Source: an uncultured Oscillospiraceae bacterium (GTDB lineage: Bacteria; Bacillota; Clostridia; Oscillospirales; Oscillospiraceae). Taken from it: a stretch of 6,811 bases of DNA. A model generated the notes under the pieces. It had not been told where the DNA came from. It did no database searches and saw nothing but the letters and a program-made list of their open reading frames with translations. The stretch spans positions 1 through 6,811 of the forward strand of contig CAKTVN010000089.1 of NCBI GenBank assembly GCA_934623545.1, read 5' to 3'. A program made the translations under genes and the position numbers. How positions within the stretch are numbered: the stretch's first letter is position 1; every line of letters begins with the position of its first letter. Below, piece after piece: positions 1 through 5,893 of the stretch.

Positions 1-90
1 CTTTGCCGTTTTCTTTTTACCGCCAGCGGCTTTTTCTTTGCCGTGCAAAGAAAAAGGGGCTGAATCGTTCCCCGCACATTTCATGCGCGG
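1..90 (-). repeat. Truncated copy of an interspersed intergenic repeat, inverted relative to 5341-5431
   Basis: The reverse complement of this stretch matches 5341-5431. From base 68 down to base 1 it aligns without gaps to 5364-5431 with 66 of 68 positions identical; the remaining ~22 bases align with a few mismatches and one indel. It contains a hairpin with arms TTTTTCTTTGC and GCAAAGAAAAA and another built on CATGAAATG (72-90). The copy runs off the left edge of the window, so its full length is unknown. No coding role is seen. It lies downstream of the glycosyltransferase gene. Confidence 0.9.
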
Positions 91-180
91 ATAAGGTGTC
101 ACCCTTCGGGTGACAAGTCTTGCGTCCTCCGGACGCAGTCATCTCCGCGCCTGCGGCGCGGCTTGCGTCCTCCGGGCGCA
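72..180. repeat. Left array of five mini-hairpins with three-base loops
   Basis: Five back-to-back inverted repeats: 72-90 (8-bp stem with one mismatch, loop TTC), 97-115 (TGTCACCC, loop TTC), 121-137 (TGCGTCC, loop TCC), 145-161 (CCGCGCC, loop TGC) and 164-180 (TGCGTCC, loop TCC, with one G-T pair). Stem sequences differ, but the last four share the apex CC-TNC-GG. The last hairpin ends one base from the stop codon of the glycosyltransferase on the minus strand, so the array forms that gene's immediate 3' flank. No T-run follows any stem in the direction of transcription, so these are not ordinary intrinsic terminators, though they could protect a mRNA 3' end. Confidence 0.85.
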
Positions 181-181
181 G

Positions 182-1297
182 TTATCCCAGCATCTGCGGC
201 GCGGTCAACAGCTCCACGATCCGCTCCGCGCCGTCCTTCGGAAGCTCGGCGCTCTGCGCCGCCAGCATCCGCTCCGCCGCGCAGCTGTCGTAGATGAGCC
301 GGTCCGCGAACCGCGCCGCCTCGTCCACATTTTTCGCAAAATAAGACATTCCGTGCCGCGCGAAAAACTCGGCGTTCAGCGTCTCCACGCCCGGGATCGC
401 CATCGTGTGTACCAGCGGCACGCCAAGCACCGCCGCCTCCGAGCTGGAGATCCCACCCGCCTTGGACAGCAGCACATCCGCCGCGTGCATATAAGCCGGG
501 ACCTGATCGGTAAACGGCACAGTCAGCACGCCCTCGCCGTGATACTGCGTTTCCAGCGCGCTGCGCAGCTCCTCGTTGCGCCCCGGCAGCACGCACAGCA
601 GCGACTGCTCGTCCGGCACGCGCCGGATCGCGTCGCAGAGCGACACCGCGTCGCCGCAGCCGATGCCACCCGTCATGATGAGATAGATCCTTTTGTCCAT
701 CGGCAGCGCGAGCTTTTCACGCGCCTCCTCCTTCGTCATCGGAAGCGTGAACTTCGCCGCGACCGGCATCCCGGTCGTATGCAGCTTCTCCGCCGGAACG
801 CCCGCGCGGGCGCAGTCGCCACGAACCTCCTCATGCGGCACAAAATAGCCGTCCAGCTCCGTCTCCACCAGAAACGGGATGCAGGTGTAGTCCGACAGGA
901 TGGCATAGCACGGCGGCAGCTCCAGCCCCTTCCTGCGCAGATGCGTCAGCGTCTCCATCGGGAACAGATGCGAGCACACGACCGCCTCATAGCCGTTTTC
1001 GAGGATGAAATCGTACAGCTGCTTCGCGTGGCGCGTATTTGCCAGATAGACCGGTGAGGTCACGCCCGTCGCGCTGTACATCTGACCGGCGTGGTACATC
1101 ATGCCGAACACGTCCGGCGCCTTGGTCGAAATGCGGTTGAGCACCTTGTCAAAGCTGAGCGGACCCGGGTCTCCGAACATATTGAGCATATCCAGAAACT
1201 CCGCCCTGTGCCCCGCGCGCTCCAGCGCTTCCTTGACCGCCAGCGCGCAGTGATTGTGCCCCTCGCCCGTGCTGCAACTCAACAGCAGTATTTTCAT
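182..1297 (-). CDS. Glycosyltransferase, MGDG synthase / diacylglycerol glucosyltransferase family (GT28)
   Basis: This 371-residue protein most likely transfers a sugar from a nucleotide donor to diacylglycerol at the cytoplasmic membrane face, making glycolipids or lipoteichoic acid anchors, as UgtP-type enzymes do. Seen in the sequence: an N-terminal STGEGHN motif (residues 9-15) typical of the acceptor-binding MGDG-synthase domain, ILSDYTCIPF (133-142), MTGGIGCGD (208-216) opening the nucleotide-sugar domain, and SKAGGISSSEA plus IPGVETLNAEFF (278-312), the GT28 donor-binding signature. The usual KPGG is here KAGG. There are no membrane spans or signal peptide, as expected for a peripheral enzyme. 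The ATG is preceded by GAGGAGG eight bases upstream. It follows the DUF2442 gene by 63 bp with no clear promoter or terminator between, so it may be the last gene of that transcript. The family is firm; the sugar and acceptor are inferred. Confidence 0.88.
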   Translation of the reverse strand: MKILLLSCSTGEGHNHCALAVKEALERAGHRAEFLDMLNMFGDPGPLSFDKVLNRISTKAPDVFGMMYHAGQMYSATGVTSPVYLANTRHAKQLYDFILENGYEAVVCSHLFPMETLTHLRRKGLELPPCYAILSDYTCIPFLVETELDGYFVPHEEVRGDCARAGVPAEKLHTTGMPVAAKFTLPMTKEEAREKLALPMDKRIYLIMTGGIGCGDAVSLCDAIRRVPDEQSLLCVLPGRNEELRSALETQYHGEGVLTVPFTDQVPAYMHAADVLLSKAGGISSSEAAVLGVPLVHTMAIPGVETLNAEFFARHGMSYFAKNVDEAARFADRLIYDSCAAERMLAAQSAELPKDGAERIVELLTAPQMLG

Positions 1298-1360
1298 CTC
1301 CGCGTCCTCCTCTATTCAGCCATTCACTCCCGCCCATACTACAGCGTCGAAGCTTCTCCT

Positions 1361-1654
1361 TCAGGCAATGCCCTCCGCCCCCTCCGAATGCTTGTACAGA
1401 TACTCCGGCGCAATGTCGATGTCGCCGTCATTCCAGACCGTCACACCGTAATCGATGTAGACGCCGGCAAAGGTCTGTTCATCCGCCAGCGGCGCAAAGC
1501 AGGCATCCTTCAGCAGCGGCGTAAAATCAAAAATCTTCGTTTCTCCCGTCGTAAAGCGGAGCCAAAGCTTATGACCAGGCAGCGGACGGACGCCGCAGAC
1601 CTCAATGACCGGCTCTTTCTCCCCGGCATACGCAATTCCATTGGAAATATACAT
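1361..1654 (-). CDS. DUF2442 domain protein
   Basis: A 97-residue protein whose body fits the DUF2442 family: a strand-rich segment LWLRFTTGETKIFDFTPLL (30-48), then a F..L.D...F..V.ID core (53-68), and the characteristic V.W....DI.PE.LY ending (72-87). The biochemical function of the family is unknown. Members often sit next to a DUF4160 gene, as here, which suggests that the two products act together; a toxin-antitoxin-like role is only a conjecture. The ATG has a near-perfect ribosome binding site, TAAGGAGGG, seven bases upstream, and its first three bases are the stop codon of the DUF4160 gene. Only 13 bp separate the two genes, so they are almost certainly co-transcribed and probably translationally coupled. 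There is no signal peptide, membrane segment or recognisable catalytic motif. Confidence 0.85.
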   Translation of the reverse strand: MYISNGIAYAGEKEPVIEVCGVRPLPGHKLWLRFTTGETKIFDFTPLLKDACFAPLADEQTFAGVYIDYGVTVWNDGDIDIAPEYLYKHSEGAEGIA

Positions 1655-1661
1655 GGTGGAT

Positions 1662-1670
1662 CCCTCCTTA
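1662..1670 (-). promoter_or_regulatory. Ribosome binding site of the DUF2442 gene, overlapping the upstream stop codon
   Basis: On the minus strand the bases read TAAGGAGGG, with TAA being the stop of the DUF4160 gene and AAGGAGGG a near-perfect Shine-Dalgarno. The DUF2442 ATG follows after seven bases. A ribosome terminating on the first gene would sit on the second gene's binding site, an arrangement that favours coupled, ratio-controlled synthesis. Confidence 0.85.
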
Positions 1671-1934
1671 TCTCAGCGGCTCGATCTTACCGAACGGGAT
1701 GTTTCGCACCGCATTGTTCCACGCGGCGTAAAGCTCATCCTCATGGATGACCGCCCACGCCTGTACCAGTTTCAGCTGCTTGACCGGGAGACTCCCGGCG
1801 ATCAGTTCGCCATCTACACCGACCGAGGCTTCATACTCGTTGTAATACACATGAAAATGCGGCTTGTGGTGCTTGTCGGTATCACTGTAGATCATTTTGA
1901 TGATAATGTCATAAAATCTGCAAAGTTCCGGCAC
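1668..1934 (-). CDS. DUF4160 domain protein
   Basis: An 88-residue protein matching the DUF4160 family nearly end to end: MPELCRFYDIIIKM start, the hallmark histidine-rich HKPHFHVYY (23-31), an acidic strand followed by GELIAGSLP (42-50), LKLVQAW (54-60), and a C-terminal IEPL. The closely spaced histidines H22, H23, H26 and H28 could bind metal or be catalytic, but the family has no established activity. The start is GTG, supported by GAGGTG six bases upstream and by the MP.L.RF family start. The gene has its own likely promoter at 1985-2012, lies 112 bp downstream of queA, and is tightly linked to the DUF2442 gene that follows. The pairing of these two families recurs in bacteria; the function is unknown. 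Confidence 0.87.
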   Translation of the reverse strand: MPELCRFYDIIIKMIYSDTDKHHKPHFHVYYNEYEASVGVDGELIAGSLPVKQLKLVQAWAVIHEDELYAAWNNAVRNIPFGKIEPLR

Positions 1935-1984
1935 GAACTACACCTCACTTTTCCTGTCGTGTTCAAAATCGTATTTCTGATTCT

Positions 1985-2012
1985 ATTATGCCATAGGATT
2001 CCGTTTCGTCAA
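1985..2012 (-). promoter_or_regulatory. Predicted sigma-A promoter for the DUF4160-DUF2442 genes
   Basis: On the minus strand a -35 box TTGACG (2012-2007) and a -10 box CATAAT (1990-1985) are separated by 16 bp. Each box matches the consensus at five of six positions. It lies between queA and the DUF4160 GTG start and would give a leader of about 45 nt. No clear terminator is seen after queA, so read-through from queA may add to expression. Confidence 0.6.
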
Positions 2013-2046
2013 CACCTTATGTTATGCGTCTCACAGGCTTTTGACC

Positions 2047-3072
2047 TCACGAAATAAACATCGCATCCCCGAACGAGAAGAACCGATACCTTTCCTGAAC
2101 TGCGACCTCATATGCGTGCAGGATATGCTCCCTCCCGGCGAACGCCGAGACCAGCATGACCAGCGTACTCTCCGGCAGGTGGAAATTCGTGATGAGCGCA
2201 TCCATCGCCTTGAAGCGGTAGCCCGGATAGATGAAAATGTCCGTCCACGCGGACTTTTCCGTGCAGGTCCCGTCCTCTGCCGCAAGCGACTCGAGCGTCC
2301 GGCACGACGTCGTCCCGACGCAGACGACCCGCCCGCCGTTTTTCTTCGTCTCGTTGATGATCTCCGCCGCCTCGCGCGGCATCATGCAGAATTCCGAGTG
2401 CATATGGTGCTCGGTGATCTCCTCCGCCTTGACCGGGCGGAAGGTCCCAAGCCCGACGTGCAGCGTGATATACGCCAGCTTCACGCCCTTCTCTTCGAGC
2501 TTTTTCAGCAGCTCCGGCGTAAAATGCAGCCCCGCCGTAGGCGCCGCCGCCGAGCCGCTGACCTTCGAGTAGACAGTCTGATACCGTTCGCCGTCCTCCA
2601 GCTCCTCCTTGATATACGGCGGCAGCGGCATCTTGCCAAGCCGTTCCAGGACCTCCAGGAAAATGCCCTCATAGTGGAACTGAACGAGCTTGTTTCCGTC
2701 CTCGCGCTCGCCGACGACCGTCGCCGTCAGCGTTCCGCCGCCAAACGACAGCTCCGTCCCGGTGTGCGTCTTGCGCCCCGGCTTCGTCAGACACTCCCAC
2801 ACGCCGTTTCCCTCGTCCTTGAGCAGCAGCACCTCCACCGCGCCGCCCGTCGGCTCGCGGTGACCTAACAGCCGCGCCGGAAGCACGCGCGAATTGTTCA
2901 GCACCAGACAGTCGCCCGGGTTCAGCAGCTCGACCAGCTCATAGAAATGCCGGTGCCCGATCTCCCCGGTCTCCCGGTCGAGCGTCATCAGCCGAGAGGC
3001 GTCGCGCCGCTCCAACGGTGTCTGCGCGATCAGCTCCGGCGGCAGCTCATAGTAAAAATCATGTGTTTTCAA
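2047..3072 (-). CDS. queA: S-adenosylmethionine:tRNA ribosyltransferase-isomerase QueA
   Basis: QueA moves and isomerises the ribosyl part of S-adenosylmethionine onto preQ1 at the wobble position of GUN-anticodon tRNAs, giving epoxyqueuosine, the penultimate queuosine step; it acts in the cytoplasm. The 341-residue length is normal for the family. Conserved blocks are visible in order: [20 protein letters not shown] (5-24), [16 protein letters not shown] (53-68), [10 protein letters not shown] (176-185), [10 protein letters not shown] (205-214), HHMHSEF (222-228), [10 protein letters not shown] (295-304) and [13 protein letters not shown] (328-340). The start codon is TTG, not ATG: GAGGGA lies six bases upstream, the conserved N-terminus begins here, and the nearby upstream ATG is out of frame and soon stops. 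The usual partner tgt is not adjacent. It appears to head a minus-strand group whose promoter is at 3223-3251. Confidence 0.97.
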   Translation of the reverse strand: MKTHDFYYELPPELIAQTPLERRDASRLMTLDRETGEIGHRHFYELVELLNPGDCLVLNNSRVLPARLLGHREPTGGAVEVLLLKDEGNGVWECLTKPGRKTHTGTELSFGGGTLTATVVGEREDGNKLVQFHYEGIFLEVLERLGKMPLPPYIKEELEDGERYQTVYSKVSGSAAAPTAGLHFTPELLKKLEEKGVKLAYITLHVGLGTFRPVKAEEITEHHMHSEFCMMPREAAEIINETKKNGGRVVCVGTTSCRTLESLAAEDGTCTEKSAWTDIFIYPGYRFKAMDALITNFHLPESTLVMLVSAFAGREHILHAYEVAVQERYRFFSFGDAMFIS

Positions 3073-3116
3073 CAGCAGTCCCTCATTTTCCGGGTGGAAT
3101 TTCTTCTTCCTTCACA

Positions 3117-3145
3117 TTGACAGGCGCTTTTGCATATGCTATCAT
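3117..3145 (+). promoter_or_regulatory. Predicted strong sigma-A promoter for asd-dapA
   Basis: A perfect -35 TTGACA (3117-3122), an ideal 17-bp spacer and a -10 TATCAT (3140-3145, five of six consensus bases) point toward asd. Transcription would start near 3152, leaving a leader of about 140 nt before the asd ATG. The site lies upstream of, and points toward, the queA promoter, so the two units would transcribe through each other's start regions. Confidence 0.75.
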
Positions 3146-3161
3146 GAAGGCGTTCAAATTT

Positions 3162-3203
3162 GCGGACACATGACCGCGTTAGACAAACACGTCTCGTGTC
3201 CGC
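3162..3203. promoter_or_regulatory. Inverted repeat / stem-loop between the facing queA and asd promoters
   Basis: GCGGACAC (3162-3169) and GTGTCCGC (3196-3203) form a perfect 8-bp outer stem. Inside, AGAC (3181-3184) pairs with GTCT (3191-3194) around loop AAACAC, with an 11-base bulge on the left side. It lies just downstream of both predicted transcription starts (about 3152 rightward and 3216 leftward), so it would appear in both leaders as RNA or serve both as a DNA operator. It does not resemble a lysine riboswitch or T-box, and no T-run follows it. Its role is unknown. Confidence 0.55.
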
Positions 3204-3222
3204 GCACCACTTATCAGCCCAT

Positions 3223-3251
3223 ATTATAGTACAATTCAGAATTACATTCAA
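3223..3251 (-). promoter_or_regulatory. Predicted sigma-A promoter for queA
   Basis: On the minus strand the sequence has a perfect -10 TATAAT (3228-3223), a 17-bp spacer and a -35 TTGAAT (3251-3246, four of six consensus bases). Start of transcription would be near 3216, giving a leader of about 140 nt before the queA TTG codon. The leader contains the 3162-3203 stem-loop and runs across the opposing asd promoter. Confidence 0.65.
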
Positions 3252-3292
3252 CCGTAACTTCTGCGGAAAACGACACAGATTGGAGCGAAAAT

Positions 3293-4381
3293 ATGAAAAA
3301 ATACAAAGTTGGCGTCATCGGCGCGACCGGCATGGTCGGGCAGCGTTTTGTTCTTCTGACCGCGGCGCATCCCTGGTTCGAGCTCACCGCGCTCGCTGCC
3401 AGCGCGCACAGCGCCGGCAAGTCCTATCGCGAAGCCGTCTCCTCCAAGTGGCATATGCACGACCCCATTCCAGAAAATGCAGCCGAGCTGACCGTCCTCG
3501 ATGCCGAGGCGGACGCTGAAAAGCTCGCCTCGATGGTCGACTTCGTCTTCTGCGCCGTCGACATGAAAAAGGAAGAGATCCGCGCGCTGGAAGATCGCTA
3601 CGCGAAGCTCGAATGCCCTGTCGTCTCCAACAACTCCGCCCACCGCTGGACGCCGGATGTCCCGATGGTCGTCCCCGAGATCAACCCCGAGCACATCCGC
3701 ATCATCGAAGCCCAGCGCCGCCGTCTTGGCACGCAGCGCGGCTTCATCGCCGTCAAGTCCAATTGCAGCCTTCAGAGCTATGTCCCCGCCATCCATCCGC
3801 TGATGAAATTCGGCGTCGACAGGGCGCTCGTCTGCACCTATCAGGCGATCTCCGGTGCGGGAAAGACCTTTGAGACCTGGCCCGAGATGCTCGACAATGT
3901 CATCCCCTACATCGGCGGCGAGGAGGAAAAATCCGAGCAGGAGCCCCTCAAGCTCTGGGGTCACATCGAGGGCGAGCGCATCGTGAACGCAGATGGTCCC
4001 TCCATCACAGCCCAGTGCCTCCGCGTCCCCGTCTCCGACGGACACATGGCGGCGTGTTTCCTGTCCTTCCTCGGCGAAAAGCCCTCGATCGAGGAGATCA
4101 AGGATTGCTGGAAGAATTTCTCCGGTCGCGCGCAAGAGCTGGATCTCCCCTCCGCGCCGAAGCAGTTCCTGCACTACTTTGAGGAGGATAATCGCCCGCA
4201 AACGAAGCTCGACCGGATGCTCGAGGGCGGCATGGCAGTCTCCATCGGTCGCCTGCGTCCGGATACGCAGTACGACTACAAGTTCGTCTGCCTCTCGCAC
4301 AACACGCTGCGCGGCGCCGCCGGCGGCGCGGTCCTGCTCGCAGAACTCCTGTGTGCAGAGGGCTATATCACCGCAAAATAA
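3293..4381 (+). CDS. asd: Aspartate-semialdehyde dehydrogenase, archaeal/fungal-type
   Basis: Asd reduces L-aspartyl-4-phosphate to L-aspartate-4-semialdehyde with NADPH, the branch point to lysine/diaminopimelate, threonine and methionine, in the cytoplasm. The 362-residue protein begins with the nucleotide-binding GATGMVGQRF (10-19), followed by SNNSAHRW (112-119), the catalytic cysteine C158 within KSNCSLQSY, the GAGKT loop, and the substrate-binding/proton-transfer histidine H251 in RVPVSDGH (244-251). The length and the SNCSLQSY context fit the archaeal/fungal subclass, which also occurs in Clostridia, better than the E. coli type. The ATG has GGAG seven bases upstream. It is the first gene of a two-gene operon: dapA starts 21 bp after its stop. 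It is expressed from the promoter at 3117-3145 with a long leader but no recognisable riboswitch. Confidence 0.96.
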   Translation: MKKYKVGVIGATGMVGQRFVLLTAAHPWFELTALAASAHSAGKSYREAVSSKWHMHDPIPENAAELTVLDAEADAEKLASMVDFVFCAVDMKKEEIRALEDRYAKLECPVVSNNSAHRWTPDVPMVVPEINPEHIRIIEAQRRRLGTQRGFIAVKSNCSLQSYVPAIHPLMKFGVDRALVCTYQAISGAGKTFETWPEMLDNVIPYIGGEEEKSEQEPLKLWGHIEGERIVNADGPSITAQCLRVPVSDGHMAACFLSFLGEKPSIEEIKDCWKNFSGRAQELDLPSAPKQFLHYFEEDNRPQTKLDRMLEGGMAVSIGRLRPDTQYDYKFVCLSHNTLRGAAGGAVLLAELLCAEGYITAK

Positions 4382-4402
4382 TCTGAATAAAGGAGTGTTT
4401 GG

Positions 4403-5272
4403 ATGAAAAAGCCCGTCTTTGAAGGCGTCGCGACCGCCCTGGTCACGCCCTTCAAAAATGGTACGATCGATCTTCCAACACTACAAAAGCTGATCGAGCG
4501 CCAGCTCGAAAGCGGCATCGACGCGCTCGTCATCTGCGGCACGACCGGCGAGTCCGCGACGCTCACCCCGGCAGAGCAGTGCGCGCTCATCGCGCACGCG
4601 GTCCGCTATGCAGATGGGCGCTGCAAGATCATCGCCGGGACCGGCAGTAATTCGACCGCGCACGCCCTCGAGGCAAGCCAAACCGCCGCCTCGCTCGGCG
4701 CGGACGCAGTCCTGCTCGTCACGCCATATTACAACAAGTGTACCCAGCAGGGGCTGATCGAGCACTATACCCATATTGCAGACCGCGTCAGCGTCCCCGT
4801 CATTCTCTACAATGTCCCCAGCCGTACCGGCGTCGACATCTCCGTCGAGACCTGCCATACGCTGAGCGCGCACCCGAACATCAACGGCATCAAGGAGGCT
4901 TCGCCCCTGATCGCCAAGGCGGCGCGCATCGTGCGGCTTTGCGGCTCGGACCTGCACGTCTGGTCCGGCAATGACGACGCCGCCGTACCGCTCATGTCCC
5001 TCGGCGGTCGAGGGCTGATCTCCGTCCTTTCCAATGTCCGCCCGACTGAGACGCTTGACATGGTCAAAAGCTGCCTTCGCGGCGATTACGCCCGCGCCGG
5101 GCGGCTCCAGACGGAGCTCATGCCGCTCATCGACGCCCTCTTCTGTGAGGTCAATCCCATCCCCGTCAAGCACGCCCTGCGCATCATCGGGCTCGACGCG
5201 GGCGACCCGCGTCTGCCGCTCACACCGCTCAGCGCCCCAAATCGTGTCCGCCTTGAGCAGCTTCTTGCTTGA
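4403..5272 (+). CDS. dapA: 4-hydroxy-tetrahydrodipicolinate synthase DapA
   Basis: DapA condenses pyruvate with the aspartate semialdehyde made by the preceding Asd, giving 4-hydroxy-tetrahydrodipicolinate, the first committed step to diaminopimelate and lysine. The 289-residue length is typical of this TIM-barrel family. The active site is complete: the Schiff-base lysine K164 in NGIKEAS, T47 and T48 in CGTTGES (45-51), Y110 in TPYYNK, Y136 in LYNVPSRTG, and R141 that binds the substrate carboxylate. These lie at a constant offset of +3 from the E. coli residues T44, Y107, Y133, R138 and K161. The ATG is preceded by AAAGGAG seven bases upstream. It is co-transcribed with asd. dapB, often next in such operons, is absent; after the stop the sequence turns at once into repeat DNA. 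Confidence 0.97.
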   Translation: MKKPVFEGVATALVTPFKNGTIDLPTLQKLIERQLESGIDALVICGTTGESATLTPAEQCALIAHAVRYADGRCKIIAGTGSNSTAHALEASQTAASLGADAVLLVTPYYNKCTQQGLIEHYTHIADRVSVPVILYNVPSRTGVDISVETCHTLSAHPNINGIKEASPLIAKAARIVRLCGSDLHVWSGNDDAAVPLMSLGGRGLISVLSNVRPTETLDMVKSCLRGDYARAGRLQTELMPLIDALFCEVNPIPVKHALRIIGLDAGDPRLPLTPLSAPNRVRLEQLLA

Positions 5273-5313
5273 CGCAAGCTTGGCGATACATCGTCTTACT
5301 GACACCTCCGTAG

Positions 5314-5341
5314 GGGCGGACGCCCCTGTCCGCCCGCTTTT
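5314..5341 (+). terminator. Possible weak terminator of asd-dapA
   Basis: An 8-bp GC-rich stem (GGGCGGAC / GTCCGCCC, loop GCCCCT) is followed two bases later by only four T (5338-5341), about 40 bases after the dapA stop codon. This is the first strong hairpin after the operon, but the T-run is short. The same hairpin is also the left end of the 329-bp element, so terminator function would be secondary. Confidence 0.35.
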
Positions 5342-5431
5342 CGCGCATGAAATGCGCGAGGAGACGATTCAGCCCCTTTTTCTTTGCGCGGCAAAGAAAA
5401 AGCCGCTGGCGGTAAAAAGAAAACGCCAAAG
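5341..5431 (+). repeat. Second copy of the interspersed repeat found inverted at 1-90
   Basis: This stretch contains two perfect hairpins with three-base loops: TCGCGCAT-GAA-ATGCGCGA (5341-5359) and an 11-bp stem TTTTTCTTTGC / GCAAAGAAAAA with loop GCG (5377-5401). Its reverse complement matches the start of the window (66 of 68 identical in the best part). The conservation covers loops and the unpaired connecting bases as well as the stems, so this is a copied sequence and not merely a similar fold. Confidence 0.9.
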
Positions 5432-5501
5432 GGGGATTTCGATTTCCCCCTTTGGAATCCCCTTAAAACGACCAAGAAGAGGGCTGATGCCCCCTTCTTG
5501 G
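5426..5501. repeat. Two consecutive long hairpins inside the 329-bp element
   Basis: The first hairpin pairs CCAAAGGGGGA (5426-5436) perfectly with its complement at 5445-5455 around an 8-base loop. The second pairs 5472-5484 (beginning CCAAGAAG) with 5489-5501 around loop TGAT, with a single A-C mismatch. Neither is followed by a T-run on either strand. Together with the hairpins before them they make a chain of five stem-loops in less than 200 bp. Confidence 0.8.
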
Positions 5502-5638
5502 ATCATTCCCGGGGTTCGGCTTGTGCAAAGCATATTTTAATCTGCAACAAACGCGATGCAGATGCGAATTGAACAGACCGGCGAGGTAGTCGAAATACTC
5601 TGCGATGCAGTCGGGCGGACAGAGTCGTCCGCCCCTAC

Positions 5639-5850
5639 AAAAGGTCAAATGCGTTTCGGCTTCCATACGTCAAATATTCAACGGGCGCTCACGTAACAAC
5701 ACGCAAAGTATACCGTGCGATGCGGAAACCCGATTCTACGGTCGCCCGAAGGGCGTTCGGACTACGGAAAGTGTAACGGAAATACGCACAATGGAACGAC
5801 CCGTTTTTCTGCGCGTAAGCGCTATTTCGCGTCCCCTGCGCCTCTTTTTT
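5639..5850. other. Non-coding intergenic stretch with little recognisable content
   Basis: About 210 bp between the 329-bp element and the next large hairpin. The only clear structure is a small hairpin CGCCC-GAA-GGGCG (5743-5755). Open frames that cross this region extend into the flanking hairpins, have no ribosome binding site and resemble no family, so they are not annotated. No promoter convincing enough to report was found. Confidence 0.6.
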
Positions 5851-5886
5851 GCATACTTTTTTCTGGCAAGACAGAAAAAAGTATGC
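5851..5886. repeat. Perfect 15-bp hairpin with A/T-run arms
   Basis: GCATACTTTTTTCTG (5851-5865) pairs at every position with 5872-5886 around the loop GCAAGA. The arms contain a run of six T and six A. It resembles in style, but not in sequence, the TTTTTCTTTGC hairpin of the interspersed repeat. It is isolated from coding genes on either side (nearest is the acetyltransferase at 6077), so it is not an obvious terminator of a gene in this window. Confidence 0.85.
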
Positions 5887-5893
5887 CCGCGGA

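Larger units (their letters stand above)
5310..5638. repeat. 329-bp non-coding element bounded by 27-bp inverted palindromic ends (MITE-like)
   Basis: The left end (5310-5336) and the reverse complement of the right end (5612-5638) agree at 25 of 27 positions, and both differences fall in the central loop. Each end is itself a hairpin with arms GGGCGGAC and GTCCGCCC around six bases (5314-5335 and 5613-5634). Between them lie four more perfect or near-perfect hairpins in the left half and a less structured right half. There is no transposase and no obvious target-site duplication. The arrangement resembles a miniature inverted-repeat element or a composite of intergenic repeats. Short open frames across it carry no recognisable protein and have no credible ribosome binding site. 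Confidence 0.7.

Noticed and set aside
97..180. UNCG tetraloop RNA hairpins (CTTCGG, CTCCGG, CTGCGG)
   Set aside because: The bases fit the UNCG consensus, but using that register breaks the stem at the next pair. Full pairing requires a three-base loop, so the GNA/TNC triloop reading fits better.
110..1057. Long plus-strand open frame opposite the glycosyltransferase
   Set aside because: It is a shadow of the minus-strand gene caused by GC-rich codon use: the translation is arginine- and histidine-rich low-complexity sequence with no family resemblance.
3248..4300. 350-codon minus-strand open frame opposite asd
   Set aside because: The plus-strand frame has every Asd catalytic motif. The antisense translation matches nothing and has no supporting start context.
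4481..5305. 274-codon minus-strand open frame opposite dapA
   Set aside because: DapA is complete on the plus strand with all active-site residues; the antisense frame is a codon-bias artefact.
1..5431. Composite transposon bounded by the inverted ~90-bp repeats
   Set aside because: No transposase or target duplication is present and the enclosed genes are housekeeping genes. The two copies are better explained as members of a dispersed intergenic family.
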